Shown here in pieces: positions 34,301 through 47,000 of a DNA stretch of 64,000 nt (the first letter of the stretch is position 1; each line of letters begins with the position of its first letter). Source of the DNA: Blasia pusilla (taxonomy: Eukaryota; Marchantiophyta; Marchantiopsida; Blasiales). The stretch spans positions 36,146,001 to 36,210,000 of the forward strand of contig CM114274.1 of the NCBI GenBank assembly GCA_050084515.1, in the 5' to 3' direction. A model generated the notes under the pieces. The model was given only the letters and a program-made list of their open reading frames with translations. It had not been told where the DNA came from and did no database searches. The position numbers and the translations under genes are program-made.

Positions 34301-37157
34301 CTTCACAGATATTACTTACTACTGCAGCAGCATTAGGCAATGAATCTAGGCGACAAAAACATGACAAACAACTCTCATACCCTGAAACGCTTTCAGCTAC
34401 GCTGCTTCAAAGCCTGTCCCTTTGTTTGGTATTGGCTTCCTCAACTGCAGCGCCATATGCCAGTGTGATTTAAATGGCATGCAGAGACAGAATGCTTTAC
34501 TTCTGAAGTCATGTCACAGCATTGTATAAACCTCGTCACCCATTCACGTTCATGTGACCTTTCTCAGTTGCCTTCTTAATGTGGGCATCCTACATGAAGT
34601 CTTCAGAGAATTCAATACCCAGGTAGGTGTATGTGGACACTCTTGTTTTTCGCAGTATAAGTGCTGGTATTGGTCTTGGTCCTCCTCCTTGCCAATGAAT
34701 GTCATCACACCACACCTTGATACATTCGCCTCCATGCCCCACATTCTACACCCGATTTTGGTCGTGGAGATCAACTCCTGGAGTTTCTCTCCCTTCTCCT
34801 CTAGCCCACCAAATCGTCAGCAATCATCAGGGCAACAACACAGCTTGTTATCCACTCAGATGCCTACTCCACTATCCTCCAATTCTTCCAATAGGGAGTT
34901 GATGACAATATTGAAGAGGCATTCTTGGCCCACTCCCTCCTTGATGTCAAATGCTCAACTCTGCTGGCCATTTCCCTAGACCTGTGTTCTGATACAGCTA
35001 GTTGCTAGAGAGACTGTACTCATTATATAGAGTCTCTCCCGGAATTGCAACCATGGAACCCGTACCCCGGTGCACGGAGAGTATGAATGAATCAATCTGT
35101 GAGGTTTTCTGTCCACAAGGATCCCAGAGGGCCATGGAACTTCTCTTTGCTAATTGTACAGCAGTTGGACAAGAAAAAACGGCATCAGCAAGGAGTAAGA
35201 GGTCCTTAGTTCCAGGTCATCCTCTCGAGCTTCCACACACCTATGTAAGAACATAGCAATCTGAAACTGGTTCTTTCTAGGCATGAACTCAGGGACTCTA
35301 GCCGTGAACTCAGGGACCTTGAGGCCCAGGTCCTGGAAGAGATCAGGAAATTCAAGTCTAATGTTATAATGGAAATTGCAATTGAAAAGGTAAAGTTGTT
35401 CATCATCAAGAGTCCCTGAGTTGCTGTGTCTACACAATCTGTCCTCTCTTTTCCTTTGTGAGAGAGACTGTTCGCATGAAGTTGTGCATGTCTAGCCTTG
35501 CGACCATGGACCCCGCACTGTGGTTGGATGGTGCTTGAGACAGGGATAGGTGTAGAGAGAGGAATTAGTGAGGAATATGAGAGAAGGGATACACACTCAT
35601 AGTGTGAGTGCTGACCATACAGAGTGTTGGTGCGGATATTCCCAAAGTCAACCAGGAGACGCTTTCCAACCCGATCTTCTTTACCTGATTGGTATCCCCA
35701 ATAGACATTCCTTACCAGTGCAGCAGGTTTGGGCAGTGGATCTAGGCCGCTGAATGTGTTAAAAATTTCTGGAGAGACTCTCCTCATGAAGTAGTGCCTA
35801 TCGTAGCCTTGCGACCATAGACCCTGCGATCACCCTGCTTGGACGGTGCTTGAGACTGGGATGGGTGTAGAGAGAGGACGAAGTGAGGGAGGTACCATAT
35901 GAGAGGAGGGAGACACTCTCATATAGTGTGAGTGCTGACCAAACAACGGACCATAGACCCCGCGCTCTGGTTGGACGGTGCTTGAGCCTGGGATGGGTGT
36001 AGAGAAGGGTGAGTGCTGACCAAACAACGGAGAGACTGTACTCATTAAGTAGTGCCTGTCGTAGCCTTGCGACCATAGACCCCGCGCCCTGGTTGGACGG
36101 TGCTTGAAACAACGGAGGGAGAGAGAGAGAGAGAGAGAACCTGTCTGATTCTCACGTGTGGGAGCCTTCGCTGCAGCTCGTGCAAGAGATCCTTTCCAGC
36201 TGCAGCAGCACCAGTGGTGATTTCAACCATCTGGCTCAAGTCATAGCGATCCACTTCGGGACTTTTAGCCAGAAAGATCAGAATGGGGGGCACGACAGGG
36301 AGATCAGTCACACCATACTCCTCACAAACCTTAAGGAGCAGAGTCGCATCAAACTTGGGCATAATGACCAAAGAACTCTTTCTAAAAAATTGGACAATTG
36401 TGACGACCGCCAGCCCATAAACATGAAACATCGGCAGCACAACCAAATACTTCCGCCCCTGTCTTTGCTCCGGATGGTCAAGGAGCAACTGCTGAATCAC
36501 GGCAATAAAGTTTGCATGGGTTAGCACTACCCCTTTGCTGAATCCTGTTGTTCCCGAAGAGTATAAGAGCGCAGCTGTATCAGTCTGCTGCCTTCTCACT
36601 TTGGGTGCTCTCCTGAAATCTGCGGACACCAATGTCGAATATGGAATTGTCCCCTTCGGTAGCGCACTGCCTTGCGCGCCCATGAGTACCACAGGTAACC
36701 CTAGCGATTCTACTTTGTTGTACAGCCCAGCGGTTGTGATTATCAAACGTGCACCGGAGTCCTTCAGCTGCTTCGCTATCTCAGAAGTGGTGTACACCGG
36801 ATTCACTGTAGTGCCAATAGCTCCAGCCGCCAATATTCCCAGGAAAGTCACTGGAAACCAAACAGAATTGGGCGCCAGCAGGAGCACCACATCTCCCTTT
36901 CCGATTCCGAGCTGAGCCAGTCCTGCGGACACTGCTTGGAAATTGCGCTTCAGCTCTCCAAACGTCATCTCCTCCTTCGTCTCCACATCCACCATCGCCT
37001 GCAGGTGCCCCACCTCTTCATCTGGAACCATACGATAATACCACTCGATGACATCTACACTCAAATCCTGGGGAACTGAAATCGGCTGTCTCACGCTGCG
37101 CCATATTCCAGTCTTCTTCTCGTAACCATTCGCCTCCGCTTCCTCAATTACTCCCAT
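31360..37157 (-). CDS. 4-coumarate:CoA ligase-like acyl-CoA synthetase, last exon not found
   Basis: Members of this ANL family adenylate a carboxylic acid and transfer it to CoA, in phenylpropanoid or peroxisomal jasmonate/fatty-acid metabolism. Exons: 37157-36141, 33368-33179, 32945-32800, 32081-32014 and 31462-31360. All junctions are in phase and give 508 residues. Exon 1 has the P-loop box [28 protein letters not shown] and the end of the AMP-binding core. Then follow [65 protein letters not shown] and [14 protein letters not shown]. The ATG at 37157 lies well after an in-frame upstream ATG at 37313. It is preferred because family members start close to this point. The final exon with the catalytic PKSxxGK lysine was not found, so the C-terminus and any peroxisomal signal are unknown. 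The donor of intron 1 is a weak GTTCTC. Substrate cannot be told from sequence; it is 4CL-like rather than certain 4CL. Confidence 0.88.
33938..36110 (-). repeat. repeat B array inside intron 1 of the 4CL-like gene
   Basis: Intron 1 (33369-36140) carries many pieces of the family also seen at 24.5-25.1 kb: exon-like block at 33938-34030, larger units at about 34140-34350 and 35460-35790, and shorter overlapping units at 35012-35075, 35775-35945, 35945-36035 and 36029-36108. Shared blocks are GACTGTACTCATTAAGTAGTG, ACCATAGACCCCGC, TGGTTGGACGGTGCTTGAGA and TCTCATATAGTGTGAGTGCT. The minus strand of the larger units again shows [14 protein letters not shown]-type sequence followed by GTAAG. The units nearest exon 1 are the most alike, suggesting recent tandem growth. 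Confidence 0.65.
36117..36139. repeat. GA microsatellite at the 4CL exon 1 donor
   Basis: About 10 GA units directly follow the exon 1 donor. On the transcribed strand they form a TCTC run starting three bases into the intron. Confidence 0.8.
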
Positions 37158-37465
37158 TTCCTCTTCCTCTTCCTCCACCAACAGAAATTTCCACCAACGC
37201 TCTTGAGGCCCTGACCAACAGCCACACCGACTGAATTCCCACCCGAGAAGACAAATATCCTCGACTCCTTCGCCAACAGCGTCTACCACTCCATATGCAT
37301 TCCCTGTGCACAAATGCTCTTACCCTTTCCGAAGTGAGGTCACACCTGAGCACACGAGTTCCTCGGTCGATCACAGTCCTACCACTCAAGAGATCTCACG
37401 CAATTCACTCTCCCTTATTCCGGTATCCTTCCTTATACATTCCAGCGTCCAGACTCGGTGCGCGG

Positions 37466-37482
37466 GTACGTATATATGCCGT
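37466..37482 (-). promoter_or_regulatory. TATA-like element with adjacent W-box core, 4CL-like gene
   Basis: On the minus strand CATATATACG lies about 315 bp before the chosen start codon, and GGTCAAC (W-box core TTGACC on the plus strand at 37482-37487) lies just upstream of it. Spacing suits a leader of roughly 280 nt. W-boxes are WRKY-factor sites. Their use here is inferred only from the match. Confidence 0.35.
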
Positions 37483-37499
37483 TGACCGACTGAAATAAA

Positions 37500-38900
37500 A
37501 TAATCGTCCCCCGTCCCACCGTGGCCTAGAGCATAACCAAACAACCACGACATCCGCACTGTGTACCCTGCGCACCATTCAAATCAGCTCTCTTCACATA
37601 TTCTGTCTCGAGGTCACTATCTGCGGCTGTCCTCTACCTACTCTCTGCAGAGGAAAAAAAAAATCATCCTAAGTCACACCCCACCCCGCGCCGCAACTTC
37701 CCCCACCTACTCACCAAGCTTGTGGCAAGAATTGAGACCGCACTAGTGTCAGTCACATAGATCCTCGCATGGCCGTGGGAGAGTCAGTCACTCCAAGAGT
37801 CCAAGCCCCGAAGAGAGTCATGCGGACCGAGGTCGGGGAGTTTTTTCGAAGGGGAAGTAGATTTCTGCCAAGTTTGTTGTGGTATAGGAATTTTTTTATT
37901 TTTTACCCACTTAAAGGGGTCAGTCTTTGGATTCCACGATATTTTTTGGGAGTTTTTTATTATCGGATAATCTCCGTTTTTCTTAATTTTCCCGCGGTTC
38001 ATTGCTGATAATTTGGTTAATGTCTAGCAAGTTAGAAAACCAACCGGGAAAAAAAAATCTCGACCTCCTTTGCACTTCATTCCAAGGGTTGAAAGCACAT
38101 TATTCATTTCCATTCCCTCTACACTACATCTCTCCATGTCCCGAGTCCTCACACCTAACTTATTAAATCCCTAAGTTTTCAACACATCCTTGGCAGGATT
38201 TGAACGTGGCCAAGCCTCCTACCATTTGGGAACCAAGGATCATCTACAATTATACATCACAAGTCCCATTTCCACATTCATATCCTTGGCATGAATTGAA
38301 CTTGGCCATGCCTCCCACCAATTGGGAGCCAAGGATCCTTCCCCTCCATAATAGATTGAAGACTTTTAGAAGCCGCTTCAATATATTATAAAAGAGATCC
38401 CTATCCCCAACCTACCACCCGTCTTACACTTCCACAATTGGTACTCTTGGGGATGTATCTATGTCTACAACAACCTCCGCTGGAATTTCTGTATGAGAAA
38501 CATACCTCTCATGATTGGCATACACATATCTAAAGTGTGTTGAATTTTTCCAAACAACTACAGATTCAACCAACAAAGCTTCATAACCTATAAATATTCC
38601 CTTCTAATGCAATTCTAAGAACAACATCCAAAAGATTTGTCATGAATCTATTTTGACTTTTAGTTTTAATCAAAGCACAGAGAAGGCTCTCTCACAAATT
38701 GCAATACTCACACATTGTACCGTAGCAATATTGGCTAAAATAAGCAAGTTAGAAAACTTACATTGCAAGGAAGGACTCCAACTCACCATTGCCCATAAAT
38801 CCTTGAAATTCTGATCTTTCCACTCTGTTGTTGCCATGAGTTTAAAAGACTAAACTCTTGTTTTGCAACTGCCACACTCACTAAGGCAAGTTGCAAGTAA
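37500..38900. other. intergenic
   Basis: No gene recognised. A pair of similar segments (TCCTTGGCAGGATTTGAACG and TCCTTGGCATGAATTGAACT, each followed by TTGGCCA/GTGGCCA and ATTTGGGA/ATTGGGAG) lies about 95 bp apart near 38188-38330. Confidence 0.4.
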
Positions 38901-41019
38901 CCTTAAATATAGCTACAAGAGAAATTAGCAAGAGATTTCATAGCAAAAAGGATTTGTAGTTTGTAATTATTTTTTTATGGGAAGATTAATTGCCTCACTT
39001 TTGTGTAAAGATTTTTATGTTATTTGTATTGTATTCAATGATGAAATAGTGGAAGAACACTATTTTCGGATTATTTTCTCATAGTTTGAGAGATATGTTC
39101 TATATTTATGAAATAAATACATTAAAATTATTTTTTATAATTTTGGGAAAGTTAAATAAAATATTCAAATTTTAACTTTAGTTAGGACTATAGAGGGGGG
39201 ATTTTCTTTTCTTTTGTGGGAGATCCATAAGTTTGAATGAAACATTTTTTATAAGCTTCAAAATATTTTTTCTTCAAATTAATAAAAAATTATTTTTAAG
39301 AAGGAAGTAAGGGTTTTGTTATTATTAATAGACTTATATTTATTTAGTAGATATTTCAATATATATGGAAATCCCTTTAGTCTCCCTCATGATAAGTATG
39401 ATTATCTGTTTAAAGACAGTATTTTATTTTTTTTATGCCTTTCAATGTGAAAAGTCGTTTGGAGGGAAAATTTAAAGATATTCTCAAATTTGGGAAAAAA
39501 GAAAAGACGTCGAGTGGGAGTGTACATATAAGTATTACTAAAATATATGGAAGTGATATTATTTTGGAAAATATTTATACGTTTCAAGCTTGGTTGCTAG
39601 TGAATTTTTCTTGAAAACTTGGAAACTTAATTGGGTCAAAAATACTAGTTTAATCGTAATATTGATACCATTAGCTCATTTTCAATAGCTCTCAATCAAC
39701 GAAGAATGACCAAGTGTGAAACTTTTCAATTCTCTTAAGTTTTATTTGATTTTTATCCCTTTACAAGCCAAAAATTGAAATTGGAAAGAGGTTTTACTCA
39801 TGATCTCAATTTTAAAAAGGTGATTTCTTAAACTTCTCTAACTCTAAATAAAAATTTCAAGTATTCCTCATATTTTCAATTTTCAATTTTCAATTTATTT
39901 TAAATATTTATGCATAAATTAATAAAATTTTCGAATTTCAAGTTCAGTTTGAAGGAGAAATTACAGATTTTTTTGGAAAAGTAAAAATTCTTCAAAAGAA
40001 TAAAAGTTACTTTCATTTCTAAATTCTCTTTAATGTTCAAACTTGGTTGGGTGGGAAATTTGAACTTTATTTTCTTAAACAAATTCCATCAAAGTGGGTA
40101 GTTATCTCTTCTCAATAAGCTTGATTTTCTCTCTCCAGAAATTAATGAGGGAAAATATTTATCTTTTAAAGATTGAAGTAAGGGCTCCATTACTATAAAT
40201 GTATTCATATATATTTGGAAATTTATCTTCATTATTTATTACTCAACTTTTTGGATGTGAAAGTATGGAAATTCAACATATAGTACTATCATTGACGTTA
40301 GCTTTTATTGAGAAGATTTCCATAAGTGCCACACTCGGAGCCTCTCAATTAATGTTTAGTTTTACCTTATACTAAGTAAAAAATTAAGTGGGAAGAGGAT
40401 TTAGTGATCCTATTACTTTTTATCTCAGAGAAAAATTTTATTTATAACCTTTTATCAATTTTCCTCAAGTTTAATAGATTTTCATATTTAAAATTTATAA
40501 ATATTTTAAATAATTACACCAAAATATTTAAATTTTGAAATTTCTTGTTTACTTTGGAGGGGAATTACATGTTATTTTTGAAATTTGACAAAGGCTACTT
40601 ATAGAAGAGTGGAAAATTAAATATTCTTCAAAAGGATGAAAGTGATTTAAATTTTTTTATTTTCGAGGCTTGGTTGGGAGGGAAATTCAAACTATATTTT
40701 GAAAAAAAACATCTGGATCAAAATCAGTAATTTCTCTCAGTTAATTGGGAAATCATGAGGGCTAGAAAGGTCCCTGCTAACTTATTTATTCCGAACTTAA
40801 TAAGGCAAAAAAATTAAGTAAATTAAGAACGTCATTATAATTAATTTATTTTCATAAATCTAATCGAGTGCATCCTACGAGCAGAAAATTTCTAGTTTCT
40901 AGTTTATTCACATTATATTCTCCTTTGTAGGGTCTTCCATTTCTATCCATCTGATTGAATCAAGGTTGTATACAGATAAAGTTCATCTCAGTCCCTAGGA
41001 AGAATATATCATTGTGGGC
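38901..41019. repeat. AT-rich stretch with long-period degenerate repeats
   Basis: Very AT-rich, no gene. The phrase GGTTGGGWGGGAAATT and the preceding TTCTTCAAAAGRATRAAAGT recur near 39990-40065 and 40628-40690, about 615 bp apart, with a weaker copy near 39400-39460. This suggests an old tandem or nested duplication. Confidence 0.4.
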
Positions 41020-41450
41020 CCAGGTTGTTAACTCGTTGCCCACCCCACCTACAAAGTAGACCCAAGCTCGACCAACCCGCACCCAATCTAACAACCCATT
41101 GATTGTTCTTGCCACACATTTTGTAGCCCGTGTCTAGCTCGTAAAGGCCCGCATCGAGCCTGTGTTGGCCCACATAGGGCCTGCGGCTAGCCTACGTAGT
41201 CAATAGTGCGGGCTAGCCTCAAACCTTATGCGGGCCTCATCAAGGGCCCTAAACCCGCCCAATGTTGGTCATGTGGGCCTTGCACGCTTGATGCAAGCAA
41301 GGCAAGAGCTCATAGCCCGCACACACTTTTGATCCATATTCGCCCCCCTTTAATTCGAGCTCGCATGCATTCTTGCGTCCCAAGCTTGTGCATGCCACCG
41401 AGGTACCGACAAAACCCAAATGGGGGACCCGTTGGGCATGATCGTTCCAT
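41020..41450. repeat. dispersed repeat C, copy 3 (longest)
   Basis: Contains the blocks shared with both 14835-15050 (GCTCGACCAACCCGCACCCA, TTTTGTAGCCCG) and 11870-12130 (GGCAAGAGCTCATAGCCCGC, GGGGACCCGTTGGGCATG). The two other copies are thus different parts of one longer repeat. It is GC-richer than the AT-rich surroundings, with GGGCC-type words. A plus-strand frame of 110 codons overlaps but has no motif. Confidence 0.6.
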
Positions 41451-41689
41451 GGAAGAAAAGGTTAATTTCCATGCAACCTTGGATCCAATGCATCACACGT
41501 GCAACAAATTACTAGTTTTCATATTTTCCAGATTATGAGGGTTAAGAAATACGCTATGACTATTTTTTAATGAATGAGGGAGATGAGTTTTTTTATCCGT
41601 AAATTTTCACGATTACATTCCATACATCCAACATGTGTATAAAAAATTCACTTTATGTTCTCCATTTTTTGGGTTTTTTGGTTTCCACC

Positions 41690-42750
41690 CATCTAATTGA
41701 GTGCTTTGCATGGGCAACAAGTTACTAGAAGAGACAATATAATAAAAATTTGCAACAAAAATCTTTGCAAGAGAAACAATCTTATATTTTTTGCAAGGTT
41801 TTTGGAAACACTCCTATAAAAAAGTTGACAAATTTTGAGGACAGGCTTATACACTAAGAAGCAATAAAAAATACACAAGTCCTTATTTTTTTTCACCATC
41901 TAATCACCAAGATCTAGAAACATCTTTGGATTTTTGGACTTTGAATGGAACATCCATTTGCCATGAAATTTTGTAAGGTTTTTGGAAACACTCATATACA
42001 AAAGTTTACAAAGTTTCAAGGAAAGAGCATATACTTAGAAGAAATGAAAAATACACAAGTCCTTTTTTCTTTCCTCATCTAATCACAAAGGTCTAGAATG
42101 ACCTTTGCATTTTCACACTTTGGGTGGAACATCCATTTGTGATGAACTTTTGCAAAAATTTTGGAAACACTCACACAAAATTTGACAAAGTTTCAAACTT
42201 GGAAAAAATGAAAAATATACATCTCTTTTTTCCCCAATCTAATCACGAAGGTCTAGAATGACCTTTGCATTTTTGGAATTTTGGTTAAACATCTATTTGC
42301 CATAAAAATTTTCAAGGTTTTTGGAAACACTGTTAAAAAAAAGTTGAAAAAGTTTTACGGCAAGAACATATACTCGGAAGAGGTGAAAAACACACAAGTC
42401 CTTTTTCCTTTCGCTATCTAATCATCACGTTCTAAAATGACCATTGCAATTTTGGACATTGAGTTGAACATCCATTTGCCATGAAAATTTTCAAGGTTTT
42501 TAGGAACACTCCTACACAAAAGTTGACAAAGTTTGAAGCCAAGATCATATAATTGGAAAAAAGTGAAAAATACACAAGTTTTTTTTTTTGCATCAAATCA
42601 CTAAGGTCTAGAATGATCTTTGCATTTTTGGACTTTGGGTTGAACATCCATTTGCCATGAATTTTTGCAAGGTTTGTGGAAACACTCCTATAAAAAAAAT
42701 TGACAAAGTTTCAATTTAAGAGCATATACTCGAAAAAAATGAAATGATGA
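41690..42750. repeat. satellite-like array, about 180-bp unit, six copies
   Basis: The word GGAAACACTC recurs at about 41804, 41984, 42163, 42323, 42503 and 42678 (spacing 160-180). Each unit also has CATCCATTTGCCATGAA, AAGGTCTAGAATGACCTTTGCATTTT, GAAAAATACACAAGTCCTTTTT and TTGACAAAGTTT-like blocks. Copies differ by perhaps 10-20 percent. The unit length is close to that of many plant centromeric and subtelomeric satellites, though the array is short. Confidence 0.85.
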
Positions 42751-44056
42751 AGAGGGCAAGGTTGCACGTAGACAAAATCAGCAAAGATGTCCTTGTCCTT
42801 GAACTTACGTTCATTTTATGGAAGGACTTCTCTATGTAAGGCGCAACTCTATCCCTTTCTCTCCCAATGCCACTCGCCTCTATAATCTGCACTTATAGCT
42901 TCCTCCCCCCTTACTACCCCGTCCTCCCTCACCCTCTCTCACCCTCCCTCCCACCATGAGCAAAAAGTGTAAGCCTCACCTCTTGCAATCCATATCCATG
43001 GATATATCTAAGACTTGTATGTCCATATGAGTCTTAGGGATGGACTTGTCTTGAAGAGGGCCCCTTCTTGGAGTATCTTCTACAATCTCCTTATGCCTTG
43101 AGTGTGAAGGATATTTCTCAATATCAATATATTGATTTCCACCCAAACTATATGGATAGGAAGGGATTCAAATGCGACCCATTATCGTGCTCGATTCATC
43201 GTCACGCCACGAGTGATTACAAGATTCAACTTCATATGGTAAACTATTATTACATACGCTGGAATGGAACATGGACTGCTACTACAAAATCTACGAGAAT
43301 GCGCATCCAGATTCAGTCACGGCTATGAAGACTCAACCCTACTTTTCTGAGGAAGTTCGTCGCAGCAGAGACGAACTTCTGGTATACTCGTATGGACTGA
43401 CTTTTGACGTGATTTTGGGCGGGGACGGCGGGAGGCATGGACGGGGACGGCGGGAGGAAGGACGGAGGGCGTCAGGGACGAAAAGGGACGTGCTATATGT
43501 CGAAACGGAGAGCGTGATGAGGGCTTCGTTTTCATCCGGACCTTGCTTGCATGGCGTGAAGTATTTTTATTTTTATTCATCTTTTTAGAATTCTGTTCAT
43601 ATTAGGGTTCCAAATGTGAGTATTAGGGTTTTGCTTATTGTCATTTGGAGAAATTTCCCAAGGCAACGTCCTCTATTCACCCACCCTTCCCCTCCTTTCC
43701 CAAGTTCTTTCTTGTTTGTCGCATTTGTCGTATGTGCTTCTCATTTTGGTTCGATTCACTTTTGTATTTGTTACCCCTCCCGTACATACACTTTTCTTCT
43801 CATCTATTTTATCTCGAAGGGCCCATGATCTTTTCACACTCTTAGCAACTCTACGTATTCATGAGTTTATTTTTGGGAGGGGGTTGGGACTAGAAGTCCT
43901 AGGTGATGTCGGTAGGTGAGAGTTTATGTTAGAGGGAGCATTACCGTGGACGGGAAGAGAGTTGTTTGCCAGGACCGCTCGTTTGAATGGGGATGATAGG
44001 ACTGTTATTGATGGGGGATTGTCGCACGATTTTATTGGAGGGGGCCATGTCCTCTT
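42751..44056. other. upstream flank of the LINE
   Basis: No defined gene. Composition shifts to pyrimidine-rich at about 42890-42960 (CCTCCCTC runs) and to GC-rich near 43420-43480 (GGGACGGCGGGAGG repeated twice). The LINE 5' end may lie in the 43.6-44.05 kb part, but no boundary can be set. Confidence 0.4.
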
Positions 44057-47000
44057 CTTGGTGAGTTGCATCCATGCCTCGACCCGCATCGGCTCCCCGT
44101 GTGGGGACCCGTGGGTCGTCTAGTCAGGATACTAAATGCCCATGTTGTCCCAAATTCTTCACTCGTTCAGGAATTCGGAACCACTTAGCGGCTAAACATC
44201 CTTTGATAGATTTGGATGGGTGGTCCCTCCTGTCGACCATGGATGCTCTCCGGTGCTTCCCGCATCATCGCCCCCTCCTGAGGCATGGGAGTGGTTGAGG
44301 TCCCACCAGGGCAGCATTATAGGTCTCTTCGAGACCCGTTTTCCCTGCCCGAGGTTGTTTCATAGGATCCCCCATGCTATTCGGGACGACCTCCGCCACG
44401 CATTCCTCCTTCCCCTAGCTAGGATCGCTCTTGATCCTATGGATGAGCTCTCTTGGTACCTACTACTTCTCCTTCCACGATGGTGTCTTCGTTACACTCG
44501 GGGAGGGAAGGCCGGTCATAGAGAGGTTATGGCACGTCTGAGACGCTTTCGAGGAGGTGATTGGGAGTCTCTGCAGAGTGAGTTTGTGGCATTCGCCAAA
44601 GGTAGTAGTTCACCTGGTTTCCCGGCGGACGATCTTGGAGCAGCCAGGTTGCGACGATGTAGGACACTGGGGCGAGCCTGTGAGTACTCGCGAGCTGCAC
44701 GTGCTCTTCGCCCGATGGACATGGCTCCTTCTTCAGCTGTTACCATCGATGCCCTCCGGAGGCTACATCCTCCTCCAGCGGTTGACATTCCAGCTTTTGC
44801 ACGTGACTTCCATCGTGACACGGCTATATGCCTTGACCCGTCCCTCTTTGCACGGGCACTCGGACGTTCTCCGAGGATTGCGGCCGGAGGTTTGTGTGGT
44901 ATGATGTACGAACACCTGCGTGATTGCTTTCCTTCCGAGGACACCGCTAGCGGCTTCTCCGAGTTGCTTCAGGTTGCCTCTCACCTAGCTCAGGGGAGAG
45001 TGCCAACAGTAGTGGCCCAAGTTTTAGGGGCGGGGCGACTTTTGGCGTTGTCGAAGGAGGGTGGTGGTATCCGTCCGATTGCCATAGGTGAGGTGCTCTT
45101 ACGGTTGGTGAGTCGTACTCTCGCTTTGCAATTCCGTGAGGCTTTCCAGTCACATTTGAGTCCGCATCAGTTTGGAGTTGCCACGCCAGCCGGATGTGAG
45201 ACGGTTGCCTTAGGTTTGAGGGCTTGTCTAGATGTACATCCAGAGTGGGTGGTTCTCCAAGTGGACGTGGAGAACGCCTTCAACTCGATATCTCGGGCTA
45301 CTATATTCACAGAGTTGAGGGACGCGGGTGGCCCCATGGCGAGCCTCATTCCCTTTGTGCAAAGCTTTCTATGGGGCCCCTTCGGCCCTCTATTTCCACC
45401 ATGGTCGATTCGAGGAGGAGGTCACGGTCTTGGAGTCCGCTATCGGGACTCGTCGGGGTGACCCCTGGGTGGCGCGTTGTTTTTGTGGCTCATTACCGAG
45501 TAGTTCTTTCTACGGTGGAGGCTTTCCGGGTTGCATGTTCCCTTTTGGCGAGATGATACTCATATTGTTGGTCCTAGAGATCTGGTTGTCCCCTGCATTC
45601 GAGCACTTTTTAGCACAGTTGGCACGTGTCGGCCTGGCGGTGAAGGTGGGGAAGTGCAAGGCTTGGTCTCCATCAGGCCTACGTGATGATCTACATTTAC
45701 CCGACGGCTTCTTGCAACCTGTCGGAGGGCTTCGAGTCTTGGGAGTCCCGCTCGGGAGCCAGGACTTTGTATCGAGTTTCGTGGCAGCGGCTCTTACCGA
45801 GGATCTTCTCCACGTTGATGATCGTACGAGGATTGGTGACCCTCAAGTCGCCTTCGGCATTCTCTCTTCTTGTTTTGCTCATAGACCTGGTCACCTCACT
45901 AGAACTGTCTGGACATCTAGTCACCTTTCTTCCCTATATAGATCCTTTGATAGGAAGCTCATGCAAGTGTTTGGGGATCTTCTAGGACCCGGCTCCTTAG
46001 AGTGCCCCATGGGGGAGTTAGCTCGTAGACAGGCCTCTTGGCCGATTTCTTTTGGTGGAGTAGGTCTTCTCTCGACGGAGTTAGTGGCGCCCTCTGCTTT
46101 TTAGGGAGTTGGGCCACAGTGGCACCCCTCCTTTGCTCCCGATTTTTGGTTAGAGATAGACCGCTCCTTCTACACTACGTCTCCCAGGTCGAGGATGGTC
46201 TGTTTCCCACTTGAGTCTTCACTCACACTTGTAGAGATTCCCCTTCGAGTTGAGGCCGAGCCGTTCTCCCACTTTCTCCTCCTTAGTTACCTCCGGTCGA
46301 TCTGGGCTCCAATCTTCCTTGATGGAAGCCCACTTTGAGGCAGATTTTAGAGGCACTATGTCGACGGGAATATCCCCATGGAGGTTAGGGCCCGTATTCG
46401 CTCTTGCTCGGAAAGGGGCAGGCTCATGGGTAGGGCGCCCCTTCTCCGACTTTCCGTGATCGCACCACTTACCACACCGGCGATGCGGTTCCGCTTGGGC
46501 CTCCCCAACCATCGGTGGTTGGTTCGACACACCGCGAGTGTCGCGGAGCTTGATCCACTTGGTGTGCATTTGGCACGCTGTCGATTGGGGTGAGAGGATA
46601 GCCACTCACGATGCAAAGGCGGGATATCATGTTCAAGATTGCTCGGGAGAGTGGCTTCCATGTGCAGAGAGAGGCACTACTCCATGCGGTATTCCCTCAT
46701 TCGTGCCGATCTCTACATGACACGTGAGGCTGAGGTGGTGGTGGCGGACGTGATAGTCACAGATCCTACGCGGGAGGCAGTGCGAGCCCAAGTGGTGGCC
46801 CAAGGGCGAATGCTACAAAGCGAAGCGGCGGCGGTGAAGAAGACACATATCTACAATCGACTACACGAGGGACACATCTTCATCCCCCTGGCCATAGAGA
46901 TGTATGGGGCTATGGGGGAGAGGTTCGACTCATTCCTTACGGACTGCGCCCATCATCTCCACTCGAGAAATGGATTGTCCTTAGTTACTGCGATTCTGTA

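Noticed and set aside
34554-34979. Plus-strand frame of 141 codons
   Set aside because: It lies inside intron 1 of the minus-strand 4CL-like gene and shows no motif. It is probably a chance frame.
36535-36915. Plus-strand frame of 126 codons
   Set aside because: Antisense shadow of 4CL exon 1.
41690-42750. CRISPR-like array
   Set aside because: Units are 180 bp, diverged throughout, with no constant short repeat or unique spacers, and the genome is eukaryotic.
44516-44944. Minus-strand frame of 142 codons
   Set aside because: Antisense shadow of the LINE RT frame.
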